Below are positions 46,458 through 58,100 of a stretch of DNA of 64,000 nt, piece after piece (positions within the stretch are counted from its first letter, which is position 1; each line of letters starts with the position of its first letter). The translations under genes were made by a program, and so were the position numbers. This stretch comes from Gyrodactylus bullatarudis (lineage: Eukaryota > Platyhelminthes > Monogenea > Gyrodactylidea > Gyrodactylidae). The stretch is taken from the NCBI GenBank assembly GCA_012064415.1, contig SSNU01000313.1:7848-71847 (forward strand). Reading direction: 5' to 3'. The notes under the pieces are model-generated. The model ran no database searches. It saw only the letters and a program-made list of their open reading frames with translations, and was not told the origin of the DNA.

Positions 46458-46513
46458 TTAAATCAATTCTAACCAACGATTTCCAATATTTATATCCGTC
46501 TTATTACCATTAA
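46458..46513 (-). pseudogene. End of an older PLE frame, split by piggyBac
   Basis: Minus strand reads NIGNRWLELI and a stop at 46458-46460. Without the piggyBac insertion this frame continues directly from KLNEVAN in the remnant at 48571, at the TTAA/TTAG target site, so both pieces are one PLE copy. Confidence 0.65.
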
Positions 46514-48570
46514 CCCTTGCACTGGAAATGCTTGATTTAACATATTTTATAAATTGGGGTCCATTGGACCCCAAACTCTGATTATCAAATATTAAACTAT
46601 CAGAACTCTAGAAAGTACAAAAATAAATTTATTATTGGAAATAAATAAATTATTCTAATTTTGGTATTTTAGAAAAGCATTGATCGCAAATAATCTGGCC
46701 ATGTTCTTGGCAGGTCTTCCTCTCACATTTGCTGCATGTTGTTCTAGTTTTCCTGTCTCTTTCTCTTGGACATAAACCACACCGGGCTTTGCTTACAGAA
46801 AGAACTTTTTGTTTCTTGAACGGAGGGTCTACTGTCAAAGGCTCATCTTGAGAAATTTCCATAAGTTTCCTTGAAAGACATTTCAAAAATTCTCTTCTAG
46901 AATATTTTTTCACATTCAAGCTGTCTGGCCATTTCAGACTATATAAGACATAAGCATTGTATGCTGCGATATCCAGCATATTCCAGAACACTGCTAAGGG
47001 CCATCGTTTAGTTGCTCTTCTACATGAATAATTCTCGATGAGTAAATCCAAAGTATCAACTCCTCCCTTTGTGCTGTTATAGTATTTTATCATCTCCGGT
47101 TTTACTTCTTCATCTTTAGCGTTAGTATGGAGGGTTGATAGAAGAAGAACAGGTTTGTTCTTCTTTTGACCAAATCTTAGAATTGTAGCTCCATTGCTGT
47201 GGATGTATTCTTTTTTTCCTTCTTCTATGGTGTTTACTTGAAAAGAAATGGGCAGAAAAGATTTATTCTTTCGACATGTTCCGACAAGGGCAGTTTTATT
47301 ATTCTTCAAATACATAGCAAGATCATAAGTAGTGAAAAAGTTGTCACAAGTGAGTGTCCTGCCGGAATTTAGCATTTTATGCATTAGTTGTCTTACTACT
47401 CTGGATCCTTGTCCAACTTCTGGTTGACCATTTTCTTTACCAATGTAAATATCCGCATTCACTAAATAGGAGTTTTTGGCATCGCATGCCGCCCAAATCT
47501 TTAATCCATATTTACCGGGCTTAGAAGGCATGTAAACTTTAAAAGGACACCTTCCTCTAAAACTAATGAGTTGTTCATCAATAGTAATTTGTTCGGAAGG
47601 AATATAAGATTTTTGACAGTTTTCCAAGAATTTCTGGAACATCATTCTTACGGGAGCCAACTTATCTCGATCATCTCCGGTATTTCTATTCAGCTTATTA
47701 TCGAAACGAATAAATTGTTTGATAACACAATATCTGGAATATGACAGGACTCTGTGAATAGGGTATTTACTATCTTCATCCCAAAGCTCTGACAGATCCA
47801 TATTTCTTTGTTTACTGACTCCGAAGTAGAGTGAAATACCTATCCATTTCTGCAGCTCTTCGAGGGTTATTGGTGAGGATTTCGACTTTTTAAATCCCAT
47901 ATAGAGATTGGAATATTTTACAACATCTTCCAAAATTGATAAATCTATCAGAAGATGAAAAAAGTCAGCCTGGTCAACCATTTTACGAGAATGAAGCGTT
48001 AATCCACTTCTGAAGTTTATGATGTTATGTGCTGGAGTTTGGGAGTTGATGGGGGGTAAAGATGAATACTTGATAGCTCCACACTTTGATACAATTGTAT
48101 TATAATAATTATGATCCAAATTATGGTCGAATCCATCATCTGTTGGTTCTTCTTCTTCTGGATCTGGTAAAATTTCATCTTCTTCTGATGAGTTGGAGAA
48201 ATCATCAGCTGCTTCAAGATTTCTGAATAAATCCTCTTGAAGAGCGAGAGCAAGAGCACCGTGACTTTTCGCTGGGTCCATTGATGTAATAATGAATGAT
48301 AAGAAGAGTTATTCTTTCATTTTGAAGTCAATCCTTATCTGTTTCAGCATGGGGTCCAATGGACCCCGTCTTATAAAATATGAAATTTTTTATATTCAGG
48401 TTGCTAACTTCCTAAATAAACAGAATTGGAAATAAAAAACATTCTGTTCATTTTATCAATAGTATCTGAAAGATGTCCTGGAGTTTCACTTGTCTCATCT
48501 TGAAAATAAAAAAATTGTCGGGCTTCGAATTCTTGTTGGGGTCCGATGGACCCCATTTCCAGTGCAAGGG
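46514..48570. mobile_element. piggyBac transposon with intact transposase
   Basis: Perfect 17-bp terminal inverted repeats, CCCTTGCACTGGAAATG on the left and its complement on the right. The left flank is TTAA (46510-46513), the canonical target; the right is TTAG (48571-48574), one base changed. Inside the ends are palindromic GGGGTCCATTGGACCCC blocks, one on the left and two on the right. Length 2,057 bp, a normal autonomous size. Confidence 0.93.
46650..48281 (-). CDS. piggyBac transposase, full length
   Basis: 543 residues without a break. It begins with an acidic N-terminus (MDPAKSHGALALALQEDLF, then EEDEILPDPEEEE). The DDE_Tnp_1_7 domain includes ITIDEQLISFRGRCPFKVYM, KYGLKIWAACDAKNSYLVN (first catalytic Asp), LTCDNFFTTYDLA (second Asp) and TKGGVDTLDLLIENYSC with WPLAVFWNMLDIAAYNAYVL (third Asp region). 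The C-terminal Cys-rich domain is complete (CGLCP, C-x2-C, CQEHG, C-x2-C). A DDD transposase that cuts and pastes at TTAA. Everything needed appears present, so the copy could be active or recently so. Confidence 0.95.
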   Translation of the reverse strand: MDPAKSHGALALALQEDLFRNLEAADDFSNSSEEDEILPDPEEEEPTDDGFDHNLDHNYYNTIVSKCGAIKYSSLPPINSQTPAHNIINFRSGLTLHSRKMVDQADFFHLLIDLSILEDVVKYSNLYMGFKKSKSSPITLEELQKWIGISLYFGVSKQRNMDLSELWDEDSKYPIHRVLSYSRYCVIKQFIRFDNKLNRNTGDDRDKLAPVRMMFQKFLENCQKSYIPSEQITIDEQLISFRGRCPFKVYMPSKPGKYGLKIWAACDAKNSYLVNADIYIGKENGQPEVGQGSRVVRQLMHKMLNSGRTLTCDNFFTTYDLAMYLKNNKTALVGTCRKNKSFLPISFQVNTIEEGKKEYIHSNGATILRFGQKKNKPVLLLSTLHTNAKDEEVKPEMIKYYNSTKGGVDTLDLLIENYSCRRATKRWPLAVFWNMLDIAAYNAYVLYSLKWPDSLNVKKYSRREFLKCLSRKLMEISQDEPLTVDPPFKKQKVLSVSKARCGLCPRERDRKTRTTCSKCERKTCQEHGQIICDQCFSKIPKLE

Positions 48571-48900
48571 TTAGCAACCTCGTTTAGTTTAATCTCTATA
48601 GACTTCAAAATCATATTTTTATACTTATTTCTCATGTTACCTAGACTTTTTACGTTATTGAAATCTATAATATGATCTGGATTATCAGCCCAGTGTTTAG
48701 CTAGTGCTGACTTGTCTACCTGTACCTTTTCTATAGCCTTTTTGTGTTCTTAACATCTAATCTCAAAATTTCTTTCGGTACGACCTATTTATAACTTTTC
48801 GCACGAGCAAGTTATTTTATAAATACCTTGAATCTCATCTAGATCTATTTTTTGATTTTCAGTCAAAAATTCGCCTATTTTGTTAGATAACCTAAAAATA
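48571..48900 (-). pseudogene. PLE GIY-YIG endonuclease remnant, right side of the piggyBac insertion
   Basis: Minus strand shows GIYKITCSCEKL, a stop, IGRTERNFEIRC, a stop, then EHKKAIEKVQVDKSALAKHW and NPDHIIDFNNVKSLGNMRNK. The GIY...IGRT...R...EH...AKHW...NPDH pattern is that of PLE endonucleases. At least two in-frame stops. This is a different PLE family from that at 37291. Confidence 0.8.
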
Positions 48901-49799
48901 GTCATAATACCAAATTTTTTTAAACTTAAGATGTATATCAATACTTTGAATATTTAAATACTGTGAAAAATCCATTAAAAGAATCTTATTAAAACCAAAA
49001 ACAAAATTATTATATATTGATTATATTATTATAAGCAAGAATCTTCCTATCAAAGAGAAAAAAGGATTAAATTAAAATGTTGACAGTATGAAGTTGTGAA
49101 TCAAGATTAGATTTTGCAAAATACTCAAAAATCGATCTGTCTGGTATTGAATTTACAAGGGGTGTATAACTCTTATGATCGAGTCTTTCACATTTGTAGA
49201 GTTTTCTCCGGGTCTGAAATTCAGATTCTGAATGAAGACAGCATTTATCAAATTTCAATATTAGTAAATTCGATTATTTCATGATAGATAAAGGACACTT
49301 CCACTTGTACTAAGAAGACCGGTACTTTTGAATCAGAAGATCTGATGGATGACTCACATGTTTTACTTGGTCAACTCAACCAACTTGTCCGGGGAGATTG
49401 ACTCCAAAATCATTATCTGCTGAAAGGAACTCTAATTGCCTTTAAAAGTATGGAAGATGATCCGTTCTGTGTTTATATTGACAGATGTACATTGTATAAA
49501 TTTTACTCCAGGAAATTGATGTATGAAATCTCCAAAGTCTATAATGTAGACTCTGCATCTAGGCAAGTGAGTTATGAACGAATGAATAATTATGATTTAT
49601 AAATAAAGTATACAAATTTATTGAAATGTTTATTTATTTTTGAAAAAAATTGCAATAAAAACAGATTTTGAAAAAAAACATGCAAAAGAAGAGAATAAAA
49701 AGGTAACTTCTCAATAACAATTTCGATATTGACTAGGATGAATCGAATCCTTGCTAAATGCAACAGATGATGAATGGATGGAGAGTAACAATTATTATT
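48901..49799 (+). other. Mostly non-coding; possible decayed exon at about 49300-49567
   Basis: A plus-strand frame reads KKTGTFESEDLMDDSHVLLG, an in-frame TGA near 49398-49400, then LLKGTLIAFKSMEDDPFCVY, and CTLYKFYSRKLMYEISKVYN before a good GTGAGT donor near 49567. Codon use and composition look protein-like, but I recognise no family. It could be a pseudogene, or an exon whose TGA is removed by a small intron. AATAAA follows near 49602. Confidence 0.3.
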
Positions 49800-52044
49800 T
49801 TAATTAACGTTAACTTTTTGGATGAAATGGAATCCAGATTCTTTAGACGGCTTTGGTTTTTCATTTAACGAGTCCATTGAGATACTATCAGACTGGTCAA
49901 TGTTGGAAACGGTGACTAGATTCTGAATGGACTCTGTGTGCATGGCGTTGAACTTTTTGTGAGATGGAGCATAGAGACATAGGACAGAAATAACATAAAT
50001 ATTCCACATTCCATACACACCAGTGATGAAAGCAGAGCTATACTCTATCTTTGATTGATTACCCCACTTCCAGCTGTCCTCGTTCCACTGAAAGAAGAAC
50101 AAGTCAATCACTTTATTCCTGGGAAATGTAGGTCAATGGAGAAAAAATACTCATCAGGCAGAACAGGACAAACAAGATTCTAATTAGTAGGAAAGTCAGA
50201 AAAAAGCATTTGAAAAATACTGTCTACTACTTGTAAATAACTAAATCATAAAGTTTCAATAACATCCCAAGCTTAAGATTTTTCTTAAACCAATCAAGAG
50301 CTCTCATACCAGGCATTACTACAAGACTGAGACTCTTTAGAACAAGACTTGATATCGCTTAACAAGTGTCTCACCACTTAAACTAGAAGTCAATGAAAGC
50401 CTTATTTAGTTAGTTCTTGTAATTAGTAGGAAGAAATTTTCGTCAAAATCAAATGTTGAGATTTCAAAAGTTTAAATGACCACTTACCTGACTAAATAGG
50501 TAAAATACAACAGTGAGAATAGCACAGAGTATTGTGTAGGCCAAGAGGATAGTGAAACGGTATACGACTCCTGTATAGAATCTCCTTCTTACATCAGGCA
50601 TTTGGGAGATGACACTCCGTTTACCCAGTATACCCATGAGAGCTTTGGCTACAAGATAAATTAAATATCCCAAATAAACAACAGCACATAGAGAGCCTAG
50701 GGCCATGAAAAATATTCCGAATTTGGTGGCTATAGGATTTGACCAAATGCTGGAAAAATAAAAAGTAATTTTAGACAATTATCCTTATTTCACTAAGTGG
50801 AGTTTTTTATGAATGAGGCACAAAACCTTTAGAAAGACGTACTTGTAGAATGGATTAACAACTTGAACACCTCGCTCGGCAATCTCGAAAAGAAACAATG
50901 AAGTCGTACAAATGATAATCAAAAATAATTTGGGCCAATATTCATCATCGATACCCCAGGTTTTCAACAACTTCAAAATGCGATATGTTGGGTTGCTATT
51001 TGATTGATTATCCGAGGTACCTTCGCCAATTTCCTCTTTCATCAAGTGTTCACGTGTGAAGACAAGCCAGAAACATACTAAAGCAGCATAGAATGCACCC
51101 TGACGAATGTCAGACAGTACAAGCCAAAAAGGAAAGTTTAACTTGAATGACAACCATTCAATTGGCAAGTTCAAAAAACACAAAACAATTCCCAATCCAA
51201 ATATTGTCCTCTCCAATAGACTGGGCTCCCTGTCTAATTGGGTTATACGATTCCAGAAGAAGATTGTAGCTAATAAGGACAATGGGAAGGCGAATGTCTT
51301 TATGCCGAGCCAAACTTTTGTGAATCCACCATTTTGATGGATTTCAACCATCCAAACGTCCTGTAATTTTCCCAATTGCTTATTGGATGCCACTGGTAAG
51401 CGAATATTAACCAAATATTGCTCATGAGAAACATGGCCAAGTGTGAACAAAGGGATTATTTCACAGTCATAAAAAAGACCTTCAAAGTTGTGGTCATGTT
51501 GATGTAATGATTTGTCAGTATGATCAATAATGCAATTAAGAGGACGTGTCTCGAAGCTCCTGGCGATTTCTTTCCATTCTTGATCACCTGAGTTTTTATA
51601 TCCGAGTCGAACATCAAATGTTACGGTTGCATCTTTATCTATCGAAAAGTTCTTTTGGTATTCGATATCAAGCATAAGTACAGCTATGATTTGCTGAAAC
51701 CAACGGGACATTTTCAGTGACATGTTATCACGGGGCAAGGGAAATTGTGCAATAAAGATTATATCATCTCCACTGACATTAGCAAGATTACTGTTACCAA
51801 GTTCATCGTGAATCAATTCTGGGCAAGACCCATTTCCAATAGGCCTGAGGTGATACCATTTATCAAAGTTTGTGGACTTGTCGACGCACTTGGATAAGAG
51901 AATCTGCTCACTGGTATTTGGAGATGGAGCAATAAGACCACCAACAAGAAAAGATATTATTTGCAATCCGAGGAGAAATGCTGTGAAAAGACCGAGTTTC
52001 TTATAGCTAAGTGTTTCTAGTACTACACCTGGCATTTTTCTCAA
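49800..52044 (-). CDS. wls: Wntless (Evi/GPR177) Wnt-sorting receptor
   Basis: Exons 50843-52044, 50488-50749 and 49800-50087 join in phase. I prefer the second Met at 52035 (MPGVVLETLSYKKL, as in homologues), giving 580 residues. It shows the N-terminal signal-anchor (GLFTAFLLGLQIISFLVGGLIAP), a large luminal domain with KCVD and WFQQIIAVLMLDIEY, then RLPV and VEIHQNGGFTKVWLGIKTF, then seven further membrane segments with DIRQGAFYA and ERGVQVVNPFYN. The C-terminal part has GVYGMWNIYV and LYAPSHKKF, followed by a cytosolic tail. Wntless carries lipid-modified Wnt proteins from the ER to the surface. Confidence 0.95.
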
Positions 52045-52206
52045 AGAATTTCAAATCAACTCTTCAACAAAATAAATTTTTTCAACCTGAAACCACATTT
52101 GTCATGTCAAGAAAATAATTTGAAAATTTTGATATTGACTCGATAATAAGTAGTATTTATCAAATACTGAAAGAAATTTTGTCTAGCTCCTAGCATTGAT
52201 TCGAAT

Positions 52207-52611
52207 ATGCAACAAAAATTGTCATCAATCTCATTTCTACGTAATATAATCAAAATCAGGTTAATTTCAAACACTACGAAATGTAATACAAACCCCGACA
52301 TGCCCATCAGCATGAAAGATCCATTTGCTAGAAATAATAGGAAATGTTTTATATGCGAAAACGATATTGAAATAGACTATAAGGTAAATCTTAAATTTAT
52401 AAATTAAATTAAGAATACGAGATTTTTATCCCAGTTTATCTCCCCTGTCACGGGTCAGATTAATCAGAGGCAAATAACAAAACTTTGTATTCCTATGCAG
52501 AAGCATGTTTCTTCGGTTATTAAAAAATCACAAAAGTTTGGCTTCCTACCCGTCGGCTACAAGATTCCTGAATACCTTGAAGATCCTTTAATCGGAAAAC
52601 CAAATAAATAA
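52207..52611 (+). CDS. MRPS18C: Mitochondrial ribosomal protein bS18m (MRPS18C)
   Basis: Exons 52207-52383 and 52435-52611 join in phase across a 51-nt intron to 117 residues. A basic, Arg/Ile-rich N-terminus (KLSSISFLRNIIKIRLIS) fits a mitochondrial presequence. The bS18 core shows KCFICENDIEIDYK, FISPVTGQINQRQITKLC and KKSQKFGFLPVGYK. It is part of the small subunit of the mitochondrial ribosome. It lies head-to-head with wntless, 162 bp between starts. Confidence 0.92.
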
Positions 52612-52723
52612 TTACAATTTGATTTATATTATAGAAATAATTTTTATCAATTATCGAGCAATGAAATATCAGATATAAAAGTGCAGTTCAAGTTCACAGG
52701 CTATGATCAAAAAGTTAAAATTC

Positions 52724-53349
52724 TTAGAAATTCTGAGAATTATTCATGCGTCTGCTTCTGAATCTTCTGCCTCCTCTAGAACTTTGAGTCTGCGTTCTAA
52801 TGAGTGCTCTAGCCTGAGCCAAGTATTGTTTTTCAATGAAATTGTTTTCTGAATTCAGATTAGATTTTCGTTGAAAATTCCTATTGCTTCGGTTATTACG
52901 AGCACCCCTGGTTCTATCATTATTGTTATTTTTTCTAAAGGAATTGTCGATTCTCTTTAGAACAGAATTTTGATTTCTGTTGAAATTAGATCTATTATTA
53001 TTATTTGCTTGTCTATTTGGCTGAGAGTTGGATTTGAAATTTCCTGTTGGGATAAAAGAGATTAAATTTTCTTACTCGGTCTATTGAATTTCGGATTGTT
53101 GGCAGTTATCAGACGGGCAGCTCTATCAGCAGCAATGGCTGCAGCGACAGCAGTCTGCTTGGCTTTTTTCAAGATAGAAAGGGTCGTGTTAATATTCCGT
53201 TTATTAACTATCCCTCTAGCCTTATTCTTTTTGTTATTTACGGAAGGATTTTGTTTTGGTTTACGATTCTGTCTGATAATTTCATCTTAAGAGTTATAAG
53301 AAAAAACTTTACCAAGACTTAAATCGACTTTAATATCTGATTGATTCAT
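52724..53349 (-). CDS. UAP56-binding-motif protein, mRNA-export adaptor-like
   Basis: Exons 53313-53349, 53076-53285 and 52724-53043 join in phase across introns of 27 and 32 nt to 188 residues. The N-terminus reads KVDLSLGDEIIRQNRK, close to the UAP56-binding motif (DMSLDDIIKLNRK) of ALYREF and UIF/FYTTD1. The rest is Asn/Arg/Ser-rich with an Ala-rich helix (AVAAAIAADRAARL) and an RGGRRFRSRR end, and no RRM. The lack of an RRM favours a UIF-like or CHTOP-like adaptor that hands mRNA to the export receptor. The motif is the main support, the remainder being low-complexity. It is convergent with MRPS18C. Confidence 0.7.
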
Positions 53350-55101
53350 GTTCCGGAATTGATATTAAGGGTAATTTATTTGGAAAGTCAATATTCCTGA
53401 TTTTATGTCTCTGACACTCGAAAGTTACGAGTACTATAAAATACATATTAAAACTAGGATTTAAAAGTCAAACTTAAATTATCAGAGATATTTGTTTAAC
53501 TATATCTAGATTTTTATAACTTCAATTTTGAATTTGTAATTACTAATTGAATTGTTAAATTATTCATCTTTCAGAGACCTTTTCAAAATTTAGATAGATT
53601 ATTTTTAAGAGCCAAATTTTATCTTAAAATAATTACAAACAGATTAGAGTCTCTCTGATACTCAGATATCATATTTTGATAAACAATTTCAGAAATTTAA
53701 TCAGCATACTTAAAAGTAAAGACATGAAATAATTAAGAATTTCATAATTTGAAAATTTTATTTTTAAACAAGATTTTTTATAAATCTTGAAGTAATTTAG
53801 CCCTCAAAATGGGCAATTTTGTAACCGGCTAAATATAGGCTTCAATACTCACTAATATTGAGTAAATCAACCAATTCAGAAGGTCGTCAACATTAATATT
53901 TGATAAGAATATTTTGAATAAGAATATTAAAAACCATGATTTTTTGCAAGAACAATAATAGACTCTAATAGAGAAAATTCATTTCATGGTTTAAACTAAG
54001 AGAGCATGCTCATTAATTTTTTCACACAACAATAAATGTCAAATGACCCTTTCACAGAGATGTAGGTCATGTCATAGACCATAGTGACTCATTACCTTCA
54101 AGATGACACATTCAACTACTCAAGAGATTCTTGAGATTTTATTACACTCAGTGAGAAACCAAGAATTATCCTGCTACATTCTCTAACTACTATTATTACT
54201 ATTATTGAGTACAGAAATCGTTCAGTCAAACCATGAGATTCAATAGCATCATTTCCATCATTGGAGTTTTACTGTGGTCAGCAAGAGGCGGTTATGATCT
54301 TTCCACAAACTTCTTTTATTTATCAATACTAATAAATTATGTACATTACATTGATGATGAGATTATAATTTCTTATTTACACAACACTTAAAAAATACTA
54401 CATATAAAAATACACAATCAAATTTGGGATTAAATACAATACATAGTAATCCAGTTTATTAGGTATACATACGTGCGTACATTTTATGAAGAGATATTGC
54501 CGAATGGGAGGAGGGGAGGGATGGTGGTTATCTCATCAGCTTAAATGTTTTCTCCTATACACTGTAAGGTTGGAGAGATTTTTCTTCTTTTTTAAGAATT
54601 GGAATAGTATTCTTATTAAAAGTGGAAAGAGTGAAGATTTATTCTTCTCTGTACGAGAAACAACAAGAATTAAAGAAAACGAGTGTAAAGCACATTTGTC
54701 GTCATTTCTATTAGAAATATTTGTGAGCTAGTGCATCGTAGTTTAGTTAAAAGAATGTTTTCTATGCATGTTTTTCTTCCTTCTCTATTACAATATTGTT
54801 ACCACAATGGAGAGTTGGTACGATAGCCTTTCAATTCAAATTTCTTTCACAGCATCAAATCAAACTGTAGGGAAATGCATTGCACAAATGGAAATCTGGA
54901 TATGGTGATATTCTATTATCAAGAGAGATTGGAGAATGCAAGGTTAACTTGACTCAGACTCTCGTAGCTACTCTCGTTCAATACAATGTATACTGGTAGC
55001 TCTGGTCATTGAATGATTATTTATTTTCGTAATGGTATAATTAATATTTTCTGGGGTTGATAAAATAAAAAATATCAAAATCTATTAACTTGGAGGTTAT
55101 T
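53350..55101 (+). other. Mostly non-coding; possible signal-peptide exon near 54232
   Basis: At 54232 an ATG opens MRFNSIISIIGVLLWSARGG, a good signal-peptide-like segment followed by a possible GTTATG donor. No later exon of such a gene could be identified, so it is left as a possibility. The rest is AT-rich without visible structure. Confidence 0.25.
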
Positions 55102-58100
55102 TTACAGCATGAGCTGAATGTCTTGATAGATGCTCGGAATGTGATTTTGATTGTTTTGCCGCTGGATGAGGTAATCCTTCCTCTTTGACTTTTTCTGCAC
55201 TCGGCTTATGTGGATAATAAAGATGATTAGGATGAAGATTAGGAATGCAGCAACGCCGAGGGCAATCTTCTCTCCGAATGTAAAATATTCTGTGACTCGT
55301 TTGGCTGCAGGAGGAAAAATATTCGGATTAATCAAACAAAGTGAAACTCTCATTCTCAAATAAAAAATAATAAAAGATGAATCCATTACTACTAATTGGA
55401 GATCTTTTTTTTAGGATAATAAAGAATACCTTCCTTGCTCAGAGTGTGAAAACACTTGAAAATTTCTGATTTCTTTCACATTTCTATAGCTATTTGATTG
55501 GAATTGTAATCATCAAAAATTCTTGATTCATACTCTACAATAATTGTGAGAAAGGCACTTCTTATATTCATGATTCACAACTTATCTTGCACGATATATT
55601 TTTCAAATTAAGTCCATTCGATTCATAGAAAAATTCTCTATCGAATGATACCTAGATGAAACTGTTACATACTTTTACATACCATAACTTTTCTAGTAAA
55701 GGTAAAACGAAAAAATATGTGAGGCACTTTTTATTAACATAAAAATTCTCATTCTCCTGAAAGATTTCGAAAATTGTTTTAAAAATAGAATCTTCTAGAT
55801 TATAATCATAAAATTCCCAACAATTATTTTAATTTCCAAACTTTAGTTCATCACTATTTTGAAGCTGTTTCTCGTATGATTTAACGTGTTGAGATACAAA
55901 AATTTCCTATTAATCTATTTTTTAGTGTTTAAGCGGTATCAATTGAAATTTCCTGATGATTTTCCGAGCACAATTTTCCATCAAAAATAACTAGCATCAA
56001 AGTACCTGATAAAATCATTGCTGATCATACCATAATTGAAGCTACACCATGTTCGAAGCTCAGTTTCTTCTTAAGATCCTTCCCATCTGAGCACCAATGG
56101 CAGCTTAAGCCATCAGGTTTATCCATATCAAACTTTTCCTCATTAGAAACTATGGTTTTATCCCAAAAGTCGCTTTGACATTATTTGTCCTTGATTCATT
56201 CAGATCGAATATTCATATGGTATTCAGCATGTTTTTAGCATTTTTCAGACTTCATTAAGAGAACTTTAGATCATTTTTCAATAACTTTAGAAATATTTCG
56301 TTCTAGGTGCTTACTGCACTGCTTAGGTAATATATCCCATTACGAAATACGACGAACCTGTACCTAGAACGAAATAATTCTAGTAACCTTTGTAAGTATA
56401 GGTGCTGCACTATTCATTAATAACTTTAGAATTATTCTCTAATTTCTACTCAAATCTTGTTTGGCTTTTTCTTGATTCAAGTTCACAAGTTTTTAAATAG
56501 CTATCTTTTAAAATGTCCTATCAGAAATTTTTGTCCTTTTCAATCTTTTACTAGGTTTTTTTGGAATTATTCTTTATTTTTGATATTTTTGATTTTGTTA
56601 TATGTTGTGAGAGAACATTAGAATCTTTAAAGAATTTCCCTTTATTTTCAAGACTTTGAATTTGAGTATTTAATCGTCTTGAGCTCTTAATTTTTGAAGA
56701 GACAGGTTAGACGAAATATCTTTAAAAATTCAAAAAAATGTGTGAATAAATTTATAAAATTATAGATTATAATGTTATCTCAGGTTTTTTCAGCGAAAAG
56801 TACACCATATATAGAAGATTAAAAGTGCCTCACATATTTTTTCGTTTTCAATTTCAATGAAAAATAGTATATATACCTTTACTAGAAAAGTTATGATAAG
56901 TAACAGTTTCATCTAGGTATCATTCGATAGAGAATTTTTCTATAAATCGAATGGTCTTAATTTGAAAAATATATCATGTAAGATAAGTTGTGAATCATAA
57001 ATATTAGAAGTGCCTCACATATTAATTCGACCACTATATATATATATGACCAACTGAATGGTTTGTTAAACTTTAGTTTGATAGTTCAAGATTAACAAGC
57101 TATTCAGCTATTAAATATAGCTTGCTGATCTTGATACTCGGTGACAGGTAGGGCGGTAAAATAATCGCAAAATTTTATTGGAAATCGCAATTTCAATTTC
57201 AATAAGTTCATCTATTCGAATTCAAAATTAAATAATTACTAAGAAAAATTTACGTTTTTTATAAAAGTATTTCAAGAAAAAATTTCTCTCCACTGCCCTA
57301 GTAATAAGATTGGCTGACTGAATTCAATTTTTTCGAAAATAATTTCATAATACAGATTTGTAAACTGTTTGATTTCTAATAAATCCTTCACTTTGTTTAT
57401 CGTTTAGGAAATAAATCTCACAATTCGAAAATTTAAAAGGCTTTGTTAAGGCTATGAAGATTTTTTATCAGAAATTACAATTGTGTAGGGTCCGGAATTG
57501 AGACTTCTTAAACAGTGCATTATCAGGCAATCTCAAGACTATAGGTAGCTATCAAAGATTCCGGTTACTCTTGTTACCGAGTAAAAAGTTTAACAAACCA
57601 TTCCATTAGTCTTAAGATTATAAGGTAATCTTAAGACTATCAAGAGTAACAAGATTAACCGTAGCATATACAATGTTCATTTCAATGATCAATGCAGAAA
57701 CTGAATTTGGAGGAATGAAATTAAAAACCTTTTTGTAAGATTACAAAGCAATCCCTCACTCCAGACATGTTTTCAATGACCTACTCCTAGTACTTTTCTG
57801 GGTATTTAGAAACCTCCTAGAAGTGATACTTGAGAAAGTAACATTGACACAGAAGCAAAACAAAACTAAACTCTACCAGTATGTAATCAAACTATAAACT
57901 TGTACAGTAATTGTATAGTTGGTAATGCAGTAGTAGTAAAGATAATATTATCATTTCCAACAAGTGGGTTTCCCTTTTAAGCGATAAATTATTATTATCA
58001 TTACATCAAGTCTATCCAATAGGAATATTGTATTCTGTACGTAGAGAAGAGAGAGCCTTCTATATATACCCTGTGTATTTCCCTACCTCGTTCACCATCG

